The translations under genes were made by a program, and so were the position numbers. The notes under the pieces are model-generated. The model had not been told where the DNA came from, ran no database searches, and saw nothing but the letters and a program-made list of their open reading frames with translations. Below are positions 36,091-44,630 of a stretch of 64,000 nucleotides of DNA, piece after piece (the first letter of the stretch is position 1; every line of letters begins with the position of its first letter). This stretch comes from Akkermansiaceae bacterium UBA2381 (lineage in GTDB: Bacteria; Verrucomicrobiota; Verrucomicrobiia; Verrucomicrobiales; DEV007), in NCBI GenBank assembly GCA_002344215.1, contig DDSV01000018.1:22234-86233 (forward strand). Direction: 5' to 3'.

Positions 36091-36699
36091 TCACTTCACC
36101 ACTTCCAAACCCTTGAGCCGCTTTTCGGTCTGTCCGCTGATCGATTCCACCGAGATCACATAGTAGCCGGTCTTCCCCCCCGAGGTGAGTGAGAAGACGT
36201 CCGTCGTATCGAATGGTCCGTCCGCCCCGCCTCCCGAATCCTGTCGGAAATAACGCAGGGTCATTGCTTTCGAGCCTTCCGGAGTTTTCCATTTCACGGA
36301 AACGGTCTTCCCTGACTGCGGTTTTTTGATAATCCCTAGCTCGCCATTCACCTCGGCCGAGACCTGCTCGTCCGGTACCGAGGCGAGGACGGGAATGGGT
36401 TTCGGAGACGCGAGGATGTAGACCCGCTCGAAGGGGTGTTTCGGGTCCGGATTGGAATAGATCGCCCAGTAACCTCCGTTCACCGATCGATGGAATCGTG
36501 GCTCTTCCCAATTGTTCACCGGTTTCGCCGGCAGCAAAAGCGGTACACTCAGTTCACTGAGCTGGTCCACCGGCTTCATCGTGTCGCGCAGCTCATCGAC
36601 CAACTTCAGCCACGGATCCGGTGCGAGGCCCTCCTGTGCATGGGTGGACGAAAGCAGACACAGAAACGACAGGACTACGAAGATCCGGAAAACGCGCAT
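36091..36699 (-). CDS. secreted hypothetical protein
   Basis: This 202-residue protein has a signal peptide (about 1-21, VLSFLCLLSSTHA-Q). The rest alternates beta-type strands, with no catalytic motif recognised. The final stretch (TGYYVISVESISGQTEKRLKGLEV) resembles an Ig- or fibronectin-like strand pattern, which is weak evidence. It is 57 bases upstream of the Lhr gene. Confidence 0.55.
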   Translation of the reverse strand: MRVFRIFVVLSFLCLLSSTHAQEGLAPDPWLKLVDELRDTMKPVDQLSELSVPLLLPAKPVNNWEEPRFHRSVNGGYWAIYSNPDPKHPFERVYILASPKPIPVLASVPDEQVSAEVNGELGIIKKPQSGKTVSVKWKTPEGSKAMTLRYFRQDSGGGADGPFDTTDVFSLTSGGKTGYYVISVESISGQTEKRLKGLEVVK

Positions 36700-36813
36700 G
36701 CCAATATCAAGCGCGTGGAATCGTGATCGTCAAGACTTCCTGCATCATGCGGTACCGTCAGCGGTGCTCCATCCCGCCTTTGACCGGAGCCCATCTCTCT
36801 GGCATCTTTCCCC

Positions 36814-37971
36814 ATGTTGCCGTCCCGTCTTGCGCTGATTCTCATGAGCCTCACCTACTGTTTCGGATCCACCGGATCGGCCAGCGCCCAGCTCTCTTCG
36901 GAAGCAATCAACGCTGCCCATCAGTATTCCACCCGGCACAGTGGAATCGGAATGATTATCCGGGAGCAGGGGGAGACCCGTTTTGAAAAATATTACAACG
37001 GCCATGATCGCGATGAGCCGGTTCATATCTACTCGGGAACCAAATCCTTCTTCGGCGCGCTCGCCGTCATCGCCGAGGACGAGGGAATCCTCTCCCTGGA
37101 TGAGCGGGTCTCCGACACCCTTCCCGAGTGGAAAACGGACCGGTTCAAATCGCAGATCACGCTTCGGGAACTGCTCGATTTCACCTCGGGCCTTGAGACC
37201 GGCTTCGAGGAGATCTATGGTCGCAGCAACGCGGACAAATTGACCCTCTCGGTCGGACTCGACGCGAAAAACGCCCGCGGCGATTCCTTCATTTATGGTC
37301 CGAGTCATCTGCAGGTCTTCTGTGAGGTGCTGCGGCGCAAGCTGGAGAAGAAGGGGCAGACCTACTACGGCTATCTGGACCGCAAACTCATCAAGCCACT
37401 CGACATCAATATAACCCAGTGGCGCGCCGACAGTCACGGCAACCCCATTCCTTCGGCCGGCATGTACATGACGGGGCGCGACTGGCTCGGCTTCGGCGAA
37501 ATGGTTTGCAGCGGGGGTTCCTGGAAGGGGAAACAGATCGTTCGCACCGACAGCCTCGCGAGTTGTTTCAAGCCGACGCCGATCAATCCGGCCTTTGGGC
37601 TGTGTTTCTGGGTCAATTCCTACCGGGAGCAACCCGATGCCCGCGAGGTCGATGTGGAGTTGTTCCTCGAAAAAGAACCACTTCCCGAAGACTGGAGCCG
37701 CGCCTGCCTCAGCAAAAACGCTCCCACCGATCTGATCTGCTCCCTCGGTTCCAATTTCCAGCGACTCTACATGGTCCCCTCGATGAATCTCGTGGTGGTG
37801 CACCAGGGCAAAAAGGGCAACGACTTCCGCGATGCGGAGTTTCTCTCAATCCTTTTCGATGGCGGGCAATCCACTCCGGTAGCAGGAGCGGAAGCACCGC
37901 CGACGGAGCGCACCGTGAAGCCGATCGCCCCCAAGCGATTCGGCGGTCTCTTCAAGCGTCCGGGGGAGTAA
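36814..37971 (+). CDS. serine beta-lactamase-like hydrolase (class C / esterase family)
   Basis: This 385-residue protein has a signal peptide (about 1-25) and a serine beta-lactamase fold. The SxxK motif is S74-G-T-K77, the second motif YGPS at 161-164 replaces YxN, and a long C-terminal lobe follows. Family members in environmental bacteria are mostly esterases or D-amino-acid peptidases; nothing here indicates antibiotic resistance. The last 30 residues are a basic, low-complexity tail (KPIAPKRFGGLFKRPGE). Confidence 0.82.
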   Translation: MLPSRLALILMSLTYCFGSTGSASAQLSSEAINAAHQYSTRHSGIGMIIREQGETRFEKYYNGHDRDEPVHIYSGTKSFFGALAVIAEDEGILSLDERVSDTLPEWKTDRFKSQITLRELLDFTSGLETGFEEIYGRSNADKLTLSVGLDAKNARGDSFIYGPSHLQVFCEVLRRKLEKKGQTYYGYLDRKLIKPLDINITQWRADSHGNPIPSAGMYMTGRDWLGFGEMVCSGGSWKGKQIVRTDSLASCFKPTPINPAFGLCFWVNSYREQPDAREVDVELFLEKEPLPEDWSRACLSKNAPTDLICSLGSNFQRLYMVPSMNLVVVHQGKKGNDFRDAEFLSILFDGGQSTPVAGAEAPPTERTVKPIAPKRFGGLFKRPGE

Positions 37972-38005
37972 CCCGGGAGGTTCAGGGGTCAACTGCCGGA
38001 GCCCT

Positions 38006-39169
38006 TTACTGAGCAGGTGCCGGAGTCTGCGCTGGTGCCGGAGTCTGAGCAGGTGCCGGAGTCTGAGCAGGGAGATCTTTGAGCACGAAGCGCATCAGGT
38101 TGGACTCACCCTTGCGCCACTTGTAGCCGGTCCCGAAGCCAAGCGGATTGCTTTGGTTCCGGTAGGCAGCCACGAGGTCGGCTTGAAAGGAGTCCTTGAA
38201 GAGATCGATCGGACCCGAATAGACCCCGTAGAGGGTGGGATTCCACAGGGTAAGGTCAAAGCGGCGGTAGGGAATGCCGGAGTCGTCCTGAATGATTTGC
38301 AGGCTGTGGGTCAGGAGATGGTCACGCACCTTTGAGAACCAATCGTTGTGCATGAGAAAGGAGGCGGCCTTGAGGTAAGAGCTGCCTTTTGGTTGTCCGG
38401 AAATCCAGGTGGAGAACCCGGTCGATTCGAAGCCGCCGTTGGAAAGGTCGGACGAGAAATAATAGAGTGTCTTCGGTTGGTCGAGCCTGCGGGGGGAGAA
38501 GACCATACGCACACCGTTCGCTCCCTTGTGATCGAGGCCCTGAACTGCGAGGGTGCCGTCCTTGTTTAACTTGAAAAACTCGAGCTCTTTTACATACTGG
38601 CCCGACTTCGCCAGGAAGATCATCATCAAGGGGGTTGTGCCCTGAAAGGTGGCGAACTGGAGATCGTCCTTCATGTCGATGGTGCGGAAGAAGCTGAGCT
38701 GGAGAATTTCACCGAGGGCGTTTCGCACTTCACCCAGAGCCTGTCCGACATTGCCCTCGTTCAGGGCGGAGATATCAGGAGCTTCACCGACGGGTTCGAG
38801 GCCGCACATGATGTAGGTCCCCGCCGTCGGGAACATGTGGAAGGCATGAAGAATGTCCGGTCCGCTGAAGAGGTAGCGAATGACAGACCCGGGAGCCTGG
38901 GCTGGAGTCACTTCAGTCGCCGACCAGGTCGACATGGGAAAAAGAACCCGCTCCTGATGACCGGTGAACCCGCGCCCGAACTCACTTACGTGGGATTTCC
39001 ACGATGAGGTCAGGGTCAAGGGGTGGTCCTGTTGATTCGGTAGCTCCTCCCCCGCGAGGAAGGCGGCCGCATCATTGATCGTAGCCAGCGAGGCAACGGG
39101 ATCCTGTGCCGGGGAAAAAGTCGGGAGGAATGAAAGGGCAAGTGCGAGAGTAAGGATTGCGAACTTCAT
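38006..39169 (-). CDS. secreted hypothetical protein with proline-repeat tail
   Basis: This 387-residue protein has a signal peptide (about 1-21 from the ATG at 39169) and a mostly beta, aromatic-rich mature domain with no family I recognise. Frequent Trp, Tyr and Phe and the segment SGPDILHAFHMFPTAGTYIMC suggest a compact extracellular fold. The C-terminus is a short tandem repeat of QTPAPA. A longer frame starting at 39214 has no signal peptide at its beginning and is not preferred. Confidence 0.6.
   Translation of the reverse strand: MKFAILTLALALSFLPTFSPAQDPVASLATINDAAAFLAGEELPNQQDHPLTLTSSWKSHVSEFGRGFTGHQERVLFPMSTWSATEVTPAQAPGSVIRYLFSGPDILHAFHMFPTAGTYIMCGLEPVGEAPDISALNEGNVGQALGEVRNALGEILQLSFFRTIDMKDDLQFATFQGTTPLMMIFLAKSGQYVKELEFFKLNKDGTLAVQGLDHKGANGVRMVFSPRRLDQPKTLYYFSSDLSNGGFESTGFSTWISGQPKGSSYLKAASFLMHNDWFSKVRDHLLTHSLQIIQDDSGIPYRRFDLTLWNPTLYGVYSGPIDLFKDSFQADLVAAYRNQSNPLGFGTGYKWRKGESNLMRFVLKDLPAQTPAPAQTPAPAQTPAPAQ
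38011..38064. repeat. three tandem 18-base units encoding the QTPAPA tail
   Basis: The unit GAGCAGGTGCCGGAGTCT occurs at 38011-38028 and 38047-38064, and a variant (GCGCTGG in the first seven bases) at 38029-38046. It lies at the 3' end of the secreted protein gene and encodes the Pro/Ala/Thr tail, so copy number can change without a frameshift. Confidence 0.8.
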
Positions 39170-39301
39170 GGCGGGTTGTCTATACTCGAAGATAGGCATC
39201 AGGTAAATAGGCAAACCCGATGGGAAATCGTTTCATTTCCGTCTCGCCGCTTGATCCGTCGAAGGAAATCCGCTATTGAAAACCAAAGCCATTTTCATCC
39301 C

Positions 39302-40261
39302 ATGCTAGGCCTCCGCTATATCAAATTCGATCCGACTCAGCACGTCATCGTTTTCAAAGGAGGGCGCGTCAGGATGGAGGGCCCGGGACTAGCCTTCTGG
39401 TATTTTGCCCCCTCCACCTCACTCGTCTCGATCCCCCTCGGCAGCACTGAAGCCCACTTCATTTTCGAGGAATCGACCGCTGACTATCAGGGGGTCACGA
39501 TTCAGGGCCAGGTGACCTACCGCATTTCCGACCCGAAGAAGGCGGCTGCTCTACTCAATTACACACTCGACGGGCGCGGAGAATATTATGTGTCCAAGGA
39601 CCCGGAGAAACTCCAGCAACGGGTCGTCAATGCGATCAACGTGCTCGCCAAGTCGCGCATTCAGAAGTTGTCCCTACGCCAGGCCATCACCGCAGGCGAA
39701 AGTCTCGTCCGGGAGATGGAGACCGAACTGAGTGCGCGGCAGGACATCCTTTCTCTCGGACTCGAAATTCTCGGGCTTTCGATTCTGGCGATCAAACCGA
39801 CTCCGGACACCGCCCGGGCTCTTGAGGCCGAAACCCGCGAGCAGTTGCTGAAAGAAGCTGACGACGCCGTCTTCACCCGTCGCAATGCCTCCGTCGAACA
39901 CGAGCGTTCCATCAAGGAGAACGAGTTGCGAACGGAACAGGCCGTTCAGGAGAAACGACACCAGATCGAAAAGGCCGACACCACTCACCAGATTCAACTG
40001 GAGGAAAGCCGGCGCTCTCTTGTCGATCTCGAGGCTGCCAACTCCCGCACCGGGGCCGAGGCCCGCGCCTACGCGCTTGAAATGGTGCTCAAAGCGATGG
40101 CCGCCGCCGATCCGAAACTGGTGCAGGTCCTCGCCTCGGTCCGCATGCAGCCCGACGCTCTTGTCGCGGCCGCGTTGGGTGAGTTCGCCGCCAACGCCGA
40201 TAAGATCGGGGAGCTGAATCTTTCTCCCGACCTCCTCCGCGACCTCCTCAAAAAAAAGTAG
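39302..40261 (+). CDS. SPFH / band-7 domain protein
   Basis: This 319-residue protein has an SPFH domain at about 10-190 (FKGGRVRMEGPGLAFWYF, FEESTADYQGVTIQGQVTYRI) and a charged coiled coil at about 190-265 rich in Glu, Lys and Arg, but no transmembrane helix at its start. It may bind a membrane as an oligomer. The ATG at 39302 is chosen as the first that leads directly into the domain. It is followed 15 bases later by the NAD-kinase-like gene, a pairing that looks specific. Confidence 0.85.
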   Translation: MLGLRYIKFDPTQHVIVFKGGRVRMEGPGLAFWYFAPSTSLVSIPLGSTEAHFIFEESTADYQGVTIQGQVTYRISDPKKAAALLNYTLDGRGEYYVSKDPEKLQQRVVNAINVLAKSRIQKLSLRQAITAGESLVREMETELSARQDILSLGLEILGLSILAIKPTPDTARALEAETREQLLKEADDAVFTRRNASVEHERSIKENELRTEQAVQEKRHQIEKADTTHQIQLEESRRSLVDLEAANSRTGAEARAYALEMVLKAMAAADPKLVQVLASVRMQPDALVAAALGEFAANADKIGELNLSPDLLRDLLKKK

Positions 40262-40276
40262 GAAACACCCCGGCCG

Positions 40277-41224
40277 GTGAAAAAGAGAAGCGAAAAGAAG
40301 ATCATCGTCGTCACCCGGGAGACGCGGATTGATGATCTCAGGAAGCGTTTTACCTCACTCGACCAACTTTCCTTCTATATCGAAAGACGGGGCGGACGTG
40401 TCGAGGACTACCTCGCCGAGGACCACACCTACAAGGAGTCCGTGAGCTCCCTTGAGAATCGACTTCTTCCCTGGGGTCGGCTCCAGTTTCTGGATCGCGC
40501 GTATCTTCCGAACTTTGTCTTCGGTCCCGAAGACATTGTCGTGGTGATCGGTCAGGACGGACTGGTCGCCAACACGCTCAAATACCTCACGGCCGGTCAA
40601 CCGCTCATCGGCGTCAATCCTGACCCATCGCGCTGGGACGGAGTCCTCCTGCCCTTCCACCTTGAGCAGATCGAGGAAGTCATTCCCGCTGTCTTGAGCG
40701 GAAAATACGGATCCCGCTCGGTCACGATGGCTCGTGCCAAACTCAATGACGGACAGGAGATCCTCGCGGTGAACGATTTGTTCATCGGACAGCGAACGCA
40801 CACTTCGGCCCGCTATTTCATCGAATCGGGAGGTTTGCGTGAGCAGCACTCCTCGAGCGGGGTCATCGTTTCCACCGGGCTCGGATCGACCGGCTGGCTC
40901 AAAAGTCTCATTCACGGAGCTTCCTCCCTCACGGCAGTCGCCTCCGGGCAGGAGGGTGACTCCGGGCTTCCTCCCGTCACGCTGCCGTGGGATTCCGAAC
41001 AACTTTATTTCACGGTGAGGGAGCCATTCCCCAGCCGCCAAACCCAGTGCGACCTGGTCTTCGGGTCCGTGACCCGGGAGCAACCACTGCTGATTCGATC
41101 CTTGATGGCGGAGAATGGAGTCCTCTTCAGCGACGGGGTCGAAGCCGACTTTCTTGAGTTCAATTCAGGAGCCGAGGCGGAAATCACGATTGCTCCGCTC
41201 AAGGGTAATCTGGTCAGCGCCTAG
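40277..41224 (+). CDS. NAD-kinase-fold protein with GQDG motif
   Basis: This 315-residue protein, with a GTG start, carries the NAD kinase pattern in altered form. The nucleotide loop GGDG appears as IGQDG (G92-Q93-D94-G95), the ND motif is at 166-167 (VNDLFIGQ), and STGLGSTGW (about 199-207) replaces STPTGSTAY. The DG at the end (SDGVEADFLEF) is kept. It should be an ATP-dependent kinase of the NAD/diacylglycerol-kinase superfamily, but Gln in the loop makes NAD as substrate doubtful. It converges on ribD, overlapping its 3' end by four bases. Confidence 0.75.
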   Translation: MKKRSEKKIIVVTRETRIDDLRKRFTSLDQLSFYIERRGGRVEDYLAEDHTYKESVSSLENRLLPWGRLQFLDRAYLPNFVFGPEDIVVVIGQDGLVANTLKYLTAGQPLIGVNPDPSRWDGVLLPFHLEQIEEVIPAVLSGKYGSRSVTMARAKLNDGQEILAVNDLFIGQRTHTSARYFIESGGLREQHSSSGVIVSTGLGSTGWLKSLIHGASSLTAVASGQEGDSGLPPVTLPWDSEQLYFTVREPFPSRQTQCDLVFGSVTREQPLLIRSLMAENGVLFSDGVEADFLEFNSGAEAEITIAPLKGNLVSA

Positions 41225-42255
41225 GAGGCTGACCCGACCAAACCCCGAACCCGGATATCGGAGCCAAGGGTCACGACCTCGAGGTCGGTCAGAGTTCCCA
41301 CGATGCCTTCAGTCGGAATGAGCCGCTGCTCCGCACCGCCGAGAATGGGTGCCAGGTAGAGAATCACCTCATTCACGAGACCTTCATTCAGGGCATGGGT
41401 AAAGAGGCGACCCCCTGACTCCAGCATGACGGAGGTGACGCCCAGTTTCCCGAGACGGGTGAGCGATTCCCGCAGGGTCGTCCCATCATGCACGATGGTG
41501 CGGTTGGAGTGGAAATCGGTGAAGAGCTTGTGGGTCTCCGGAAGATCGGGATCGGAACTCAGGATGACCCGCCACGGTTGAGGACGCCCTTCGGCCCATT
41601 TTCCTCTGAGGGTGAGCGAGGGATTGTCGACCCGGAAGGTTTCTCCTCCGATCAGGATGGCATCACACTGGCGGCGCCAGAACTGGACGTCATCGCGGGA
41701 CTCTTTGGACGAGACCCACTGGCCTTTCTCCTTCGGGAGTTTGGTCCGTCCATCGAGGGTCAGGGCGCTTTTTGCGATCACCCAGGGCAGGCCGGTAGTG
41801 ATGTGGCGGGCGAAAAAACGAATCAGCTCCCGGGCTTCCTTCCCGGCCACGTCGGTGGTGACCTCCAGTCCCGCTTTCCGGAGAATTTCGAGCCCTTTCC
41901 CCTGGTGGGCCGGATTCGGATCGCTTGCCCCGACCACGACCCGCTTCAATCCGGCGGAGATGAGGGCATCGGTGCAGGGAGGAGTTCTCCCCTGAGTGGA
42001 ACAAGGCTCCAGGGTCACATAAATAGTGGCGCCCCGTATGGCCTCGGGTCCATGCCGGCGTGAGGCATCGCCGAGGGCAAACACTTCAGCGTGGGGGCCA
42101 CCGGCGCGCTCGTGCCAGCCTCGGCCGAGAACGATTCCATCCTTCACGATGACGGCCCCGACCGGGGGGTTGGGACTGGTCAGGCCGAGGCCCTTCCTTC
42201 CCTCGGCGAGGGCTTCCTGCATGTGAGCGACATCGTCGGCCGGGGATGGTTCCAT
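41221..42255 (-). CDS. ribD: bifunctional riboflavin biosynthesis protein RibD
   Basis: This 344-residue protein has an N-terminal deaminase with the zinc motifs GPHAEV and PCSTQGRTPPC (about 50-90) and a C-terminal reductase with VIAKSALTLDGRTKLPKEKG and MLESGGRLFTHALN. It performs the deamination and reduction steps of riboflavin synthesis. The ATG at 42255 gives the usual start. No other rib genes and no FMN riboswitch are seen nearby, so it is a stand-alone copy. Confidence 0.93.
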   Translation of the reverse strand: MEPSPADDVAHMQEALAEGRKGLGLTSPNPPVGAVIVKDGIVLGRGWHERAGGPHAEVFALGDASRRHGPEAIRGATIYVTLEPCSTQGRTPPCTDALISAGLKRVVVGASDPNPAHQGKGLEILRKAGLEVTTDVAGKEARELIRFFARHITTGLPWVIAKSALTLDGRTKLPKEKGQWVSSKESRDDVQFWRRQCDAILIGGETFRVDNPSLTLRGKWAEGRPQPWRVILSSDPDLPETHKLFTDFHSNRTIVHDGTTLRESLTRLGKLGVTSVMLESGGRLFTHALNEGLVNEVILYLAPILGGAEQRLIPTEGIVGTLTDLEVVTLGSDIRVRGLVGSAS

Positions 42256-42406
42256 GGGAGGAATCCTAGCGCAAAAGATCAGGGACCGCCACTGGAGCCA
42301 TCGGGACCGTCGCAGAAAGAAGACCGGCACCCCGGTTGCATATTTTAGTGCCTCGAATGTATTTTTTTGTGAACGGGATCGGGCCCTCGGGCGTCTCATA
42401 ACGACA

Positions 42407-42919
42407 ATGCAGCGATTCTCTCAGGAATGGCGGGACTGGCTTACTCAATACGGTAGCCGCCTGATGCTCTTTGCCCGACAGCAGACCCGATGCGAGGCCG
42501 ATGCCGAGGATGTCCTCCAGGCCGCGCTGGTCCGCACCTGGAAAACGCACTGCGGGGCACCCGATGCGCACGTGGTCAGTCTGGCCTATACCAATATCCG
42601 CCGTTGTGCGATCGATCTGGGCCGGAACAATGATCGAAGAAGGAAGCGGGAGGAGGCGGCCGTGCGCGAACAGGGCGAGCTCGTTGCCTGGTTTGAACTT
42701 CCGGAAGATGACACCAACCGCGCCCTTCAGGTTGCGATGTCAAAGGTCCCCGAAAAGTTTCGCGAAGTCATCACCCTGAAGATCTGGGGTGAGCAGACCT
42801 TCGATGAGATTGGAAAGACCCTCGAAATCTCTCCCAACACGGCCGCTTCCCGCTACCGCTACGGGATGGATGCCCTCCGCAAATCGCTGGAGAGTGAAAA
42901 GGTGGAATCGGGGTTTTGA
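42407..42919 (+). CDS. ECF-type RNA polymerase sigma factor
   Basis: This 170-residue protein has a sigma-70 region 2 (LFARQQTRCEADAEDVLQAALVRTWKTH) and region 4 (FREVITLKIWGEQTFDEIGKTLEISPNTAASRYRYGMDAL). It starts at the ATG at 42407, divergent from ribD. There is no linked anti-sigma gene in the window. The target promoters are unknown. The 157 bases after it hold nothing recognisable. Confidence 0.88.
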   Translation: MQRFSQEWRDWLTQYGSRLMLFARQQTRCEADAEDVLQAALVRTWKTHCGAPDAHVVSLAYTNIRRCAIDLGRNNDRRRKREEAAVREQGELVAWFELPEDDTNRALQVAMSKVPEKFREVITLKIWGEQTFDEIGKTLEISPNTAASRYRYGMDALRKSLESEKVESGF

Positions 42920-43076
42920 GGCGATCAGATCCGGAGGCACCTTCAGATCAGGTAACCGGACTCCTCGGCGCCCGTCGGTCCGTATTCTGTCCCGGTGATT
43001 TCAGCTTGATGCGTGTCGTCTTGAAGGGGAAGGATCTCAAGCGACCGGGACCTGGACCCGTTAGTAGCACCGAGAC

Positions 43077-43859
43077 ATGTCCGAAGGCACCACAAACTAC
43101 CAGACCGCTTTTGCGCACCTCGCCGAGGTTCAGAATCTCAGGCCCGAGGTGATTTGGGAGTCGGGAGCTGATTCCATCTTAATCTGGACGCGGCCCTCAA
43201 GCTCCGCCTTTGCTCCGCGAGTGTATATTTCAGCTGGTATCCACGGGGATGAACCCTGCGGACCCGATGCCCTTCTCCGATTCCTCGAACTGCATCAGCT
43301 TTCGTGCGATTGCGACTGGGTCATTGCCCCGGTGCTTAACCCTTCCGGATTACGACAGGGAACCCGGGAGAACGCGGACGGGATCGACTTGAACCGTGAT
43401 TTTTACCGGAAGGAAACGGGTGAGGTCCGCGCCCTGATCAATTGGTGGGAATGTCAGGATCGCGGCTGTGATCTGCATCTCTCGCTCCACGAGGACTGGG
43501 AGACTTCGGGGTTTTATCTTTATGAAATCAATACCGGCGGGGTCGGCTCTGTCGCGGAGAAGATCCTCGCTTCGATTCAGAATATTGTTCCACTTGAGTG
43601 CTCCGGACCCGTGGACGGGCACGAATTAAGTGCACCCGGACTCATTCTTCATGACCCTGAACCGGATGAAGAGTTCGGCTGGCCAGAAGCAATCTGGCTG
43701 GCGAGGAACTTCAGGGTTCTTTCGATCACCTTTGAAGCCCCGGGGAGAATTCCAAAGGGCTATCGCAGCGAGGGTCTTGTCACCGCCCTCGTTGCAGCGG
43801 TCGACGAGATTGAGACACTGGCGGTTGATCCCTCGCGGAATTTGTTGAAAGAAAAGTGA
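43077..43859 (+). CDS. M14-type zinc carboxypeptidase / desuccinylase-like enzyme
   Basis: This 260-residue protein has the M14 zinc site: H56 and E59 in IHGDEP, and H138 in SLHEDW, with the arginine-binding NR pair at 106-107 (IDLNRDF). A late Glu (about 227, TFEAPG) is the likely catalytic base. The size and the absence of a signal peptide fit the succinylglutamate desuccinylase/aspartoacylase-like branch or a cytosolic peptidase; the choice is open. It is the only gene between the sigma factor and the Rrf2 regulator. Confidence 0.8.
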   Translation: MSEGTTNYQTAFAHLAEVQNLRPEVIWESGADSILIWTRPSSSAFAPRVYISAGIHGDEPCGPDALLRFLELHQLSCDCDWVIAPVLNPSGLRQGTRENADGIDLNRDFYRKETGEVRALINWWECQDRGCDLHLSLHEDWETSGFYLYEINTGGVGSVAEKILASIQNIVPLECSGPVDGHELSAPGLILHDPEPDEEFGWPEAIWLARNFRVLSITFEAPGRIPKGYRSEGLVTALVAAVDEIETLAVDPSRNLLKEK

Positions 43860-44008
43860 TTGCAGCTCTTGTGCCCAGGGGGGAGGAGAGAGAATGTATT
43901 CTGGTTTATCGTGAGGTGACCTGATCTACCACAGGGTATGACCCTCCTTCCTACCTAAGACAATCCTGAATAGTTCTGCCAACCAGCGGGCGGATCTTTT
44001 ACTCGAGA

Positions 44009-44623
44009 ATGAAACTCTCCAAACGTGGCGAATACGGCATGCGAACCCTTATCAATCTCGGCATTGCCCGGGAGGTGGGCCGGGACGTCGTGGCGGCTTC
44101 AGACCTGGCTAACGTGGACAATCTGCCGCTGAAATTCGTCGAGCAGATTCTTGCCGACTTTAGACACGCGGGGATCGTCGGGACAAAGCGAGGTAAGTTT
44201 GGCGGATACTTTCTTCAGAAGCCCGCAAATGAGATCAAGATGGGCGACATGGTGAGACTGCTCGACGGGATGCTTGCTCCAATTCCCTGTGCCAGCGAGG
44301 CATTCTACCAGCCCTGTACGTGTGCAGATGAGGACCACTGCGGACTTCGAATGCTGATGATCGATGTTCGCAACGCCGTTTCAAACATTCTCGACCGCTA
44401 TACTTTGGGAGATGTCGTCGAGGTGACGCTTAGAAAGCTTCGCCGTGACAAGCTCCCGATTCCCTTCGCGCCGGTTTTGACTCCCAATCCTACAACGTCG
44501 CCGGGTGAGACCCCGCGTCGTCACGCCGATCCCGAGGGTGGATTTCTCGCCATCCTGAAAGAAATCCCGGCAAAGAAGGCAGGAGTGTCAAAGAAGACGG
44601 ACAAGACGAGGATCGCCAAGTAG
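44009..44623 (+). CDS. Rrf2-family regulator with four cysteines
   Basis: This 204-residue regulator has an Rrf2 winged helix (KRGEYGMRTLINLGIA, VEQILADFRHAGIVGTKRGKFGGY). It carries a cysteine set C94, C103, C105, C111 in the linker region where IscR and NsrR bind Fe-S; CymR, the sulfur regulator of Firmicutes, lacks these. The C-terminal tail is long and lysine-rich. It converges on the sulfate transport operon with only seven bases between stop codons, suggesting it senses sulfur or Fe-S status and controls that operon. Confidence 0.85.
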   Translation: MKLSKRGEYGMRTLINLGIAREVGRDVVAASDLANVDNLPLKFVEQILADFRHAGIVGTKRGKFGGYFLQKPANEIKMGDMVRLLDGMLAPIPCASEAFYQPCTCADEDHCGLRMLMIDVRNAVSNILDRYTLGDVVEVTLRKLRRDKLPIPFAPVLTPNPTTSPGETPRRHADPEGGFLAILKEIPAKKAGVSKKTDKTRIAK

Positions 44624-44630
44624 CAACTTG

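Noticed and set aside
36814..37971. Antibiotic resistance beta-lactamase
   Set aside because: The second motif is YGPS, not YxN, and the gene lies among housekeeping genes; esterase or peptidase function is more likely.
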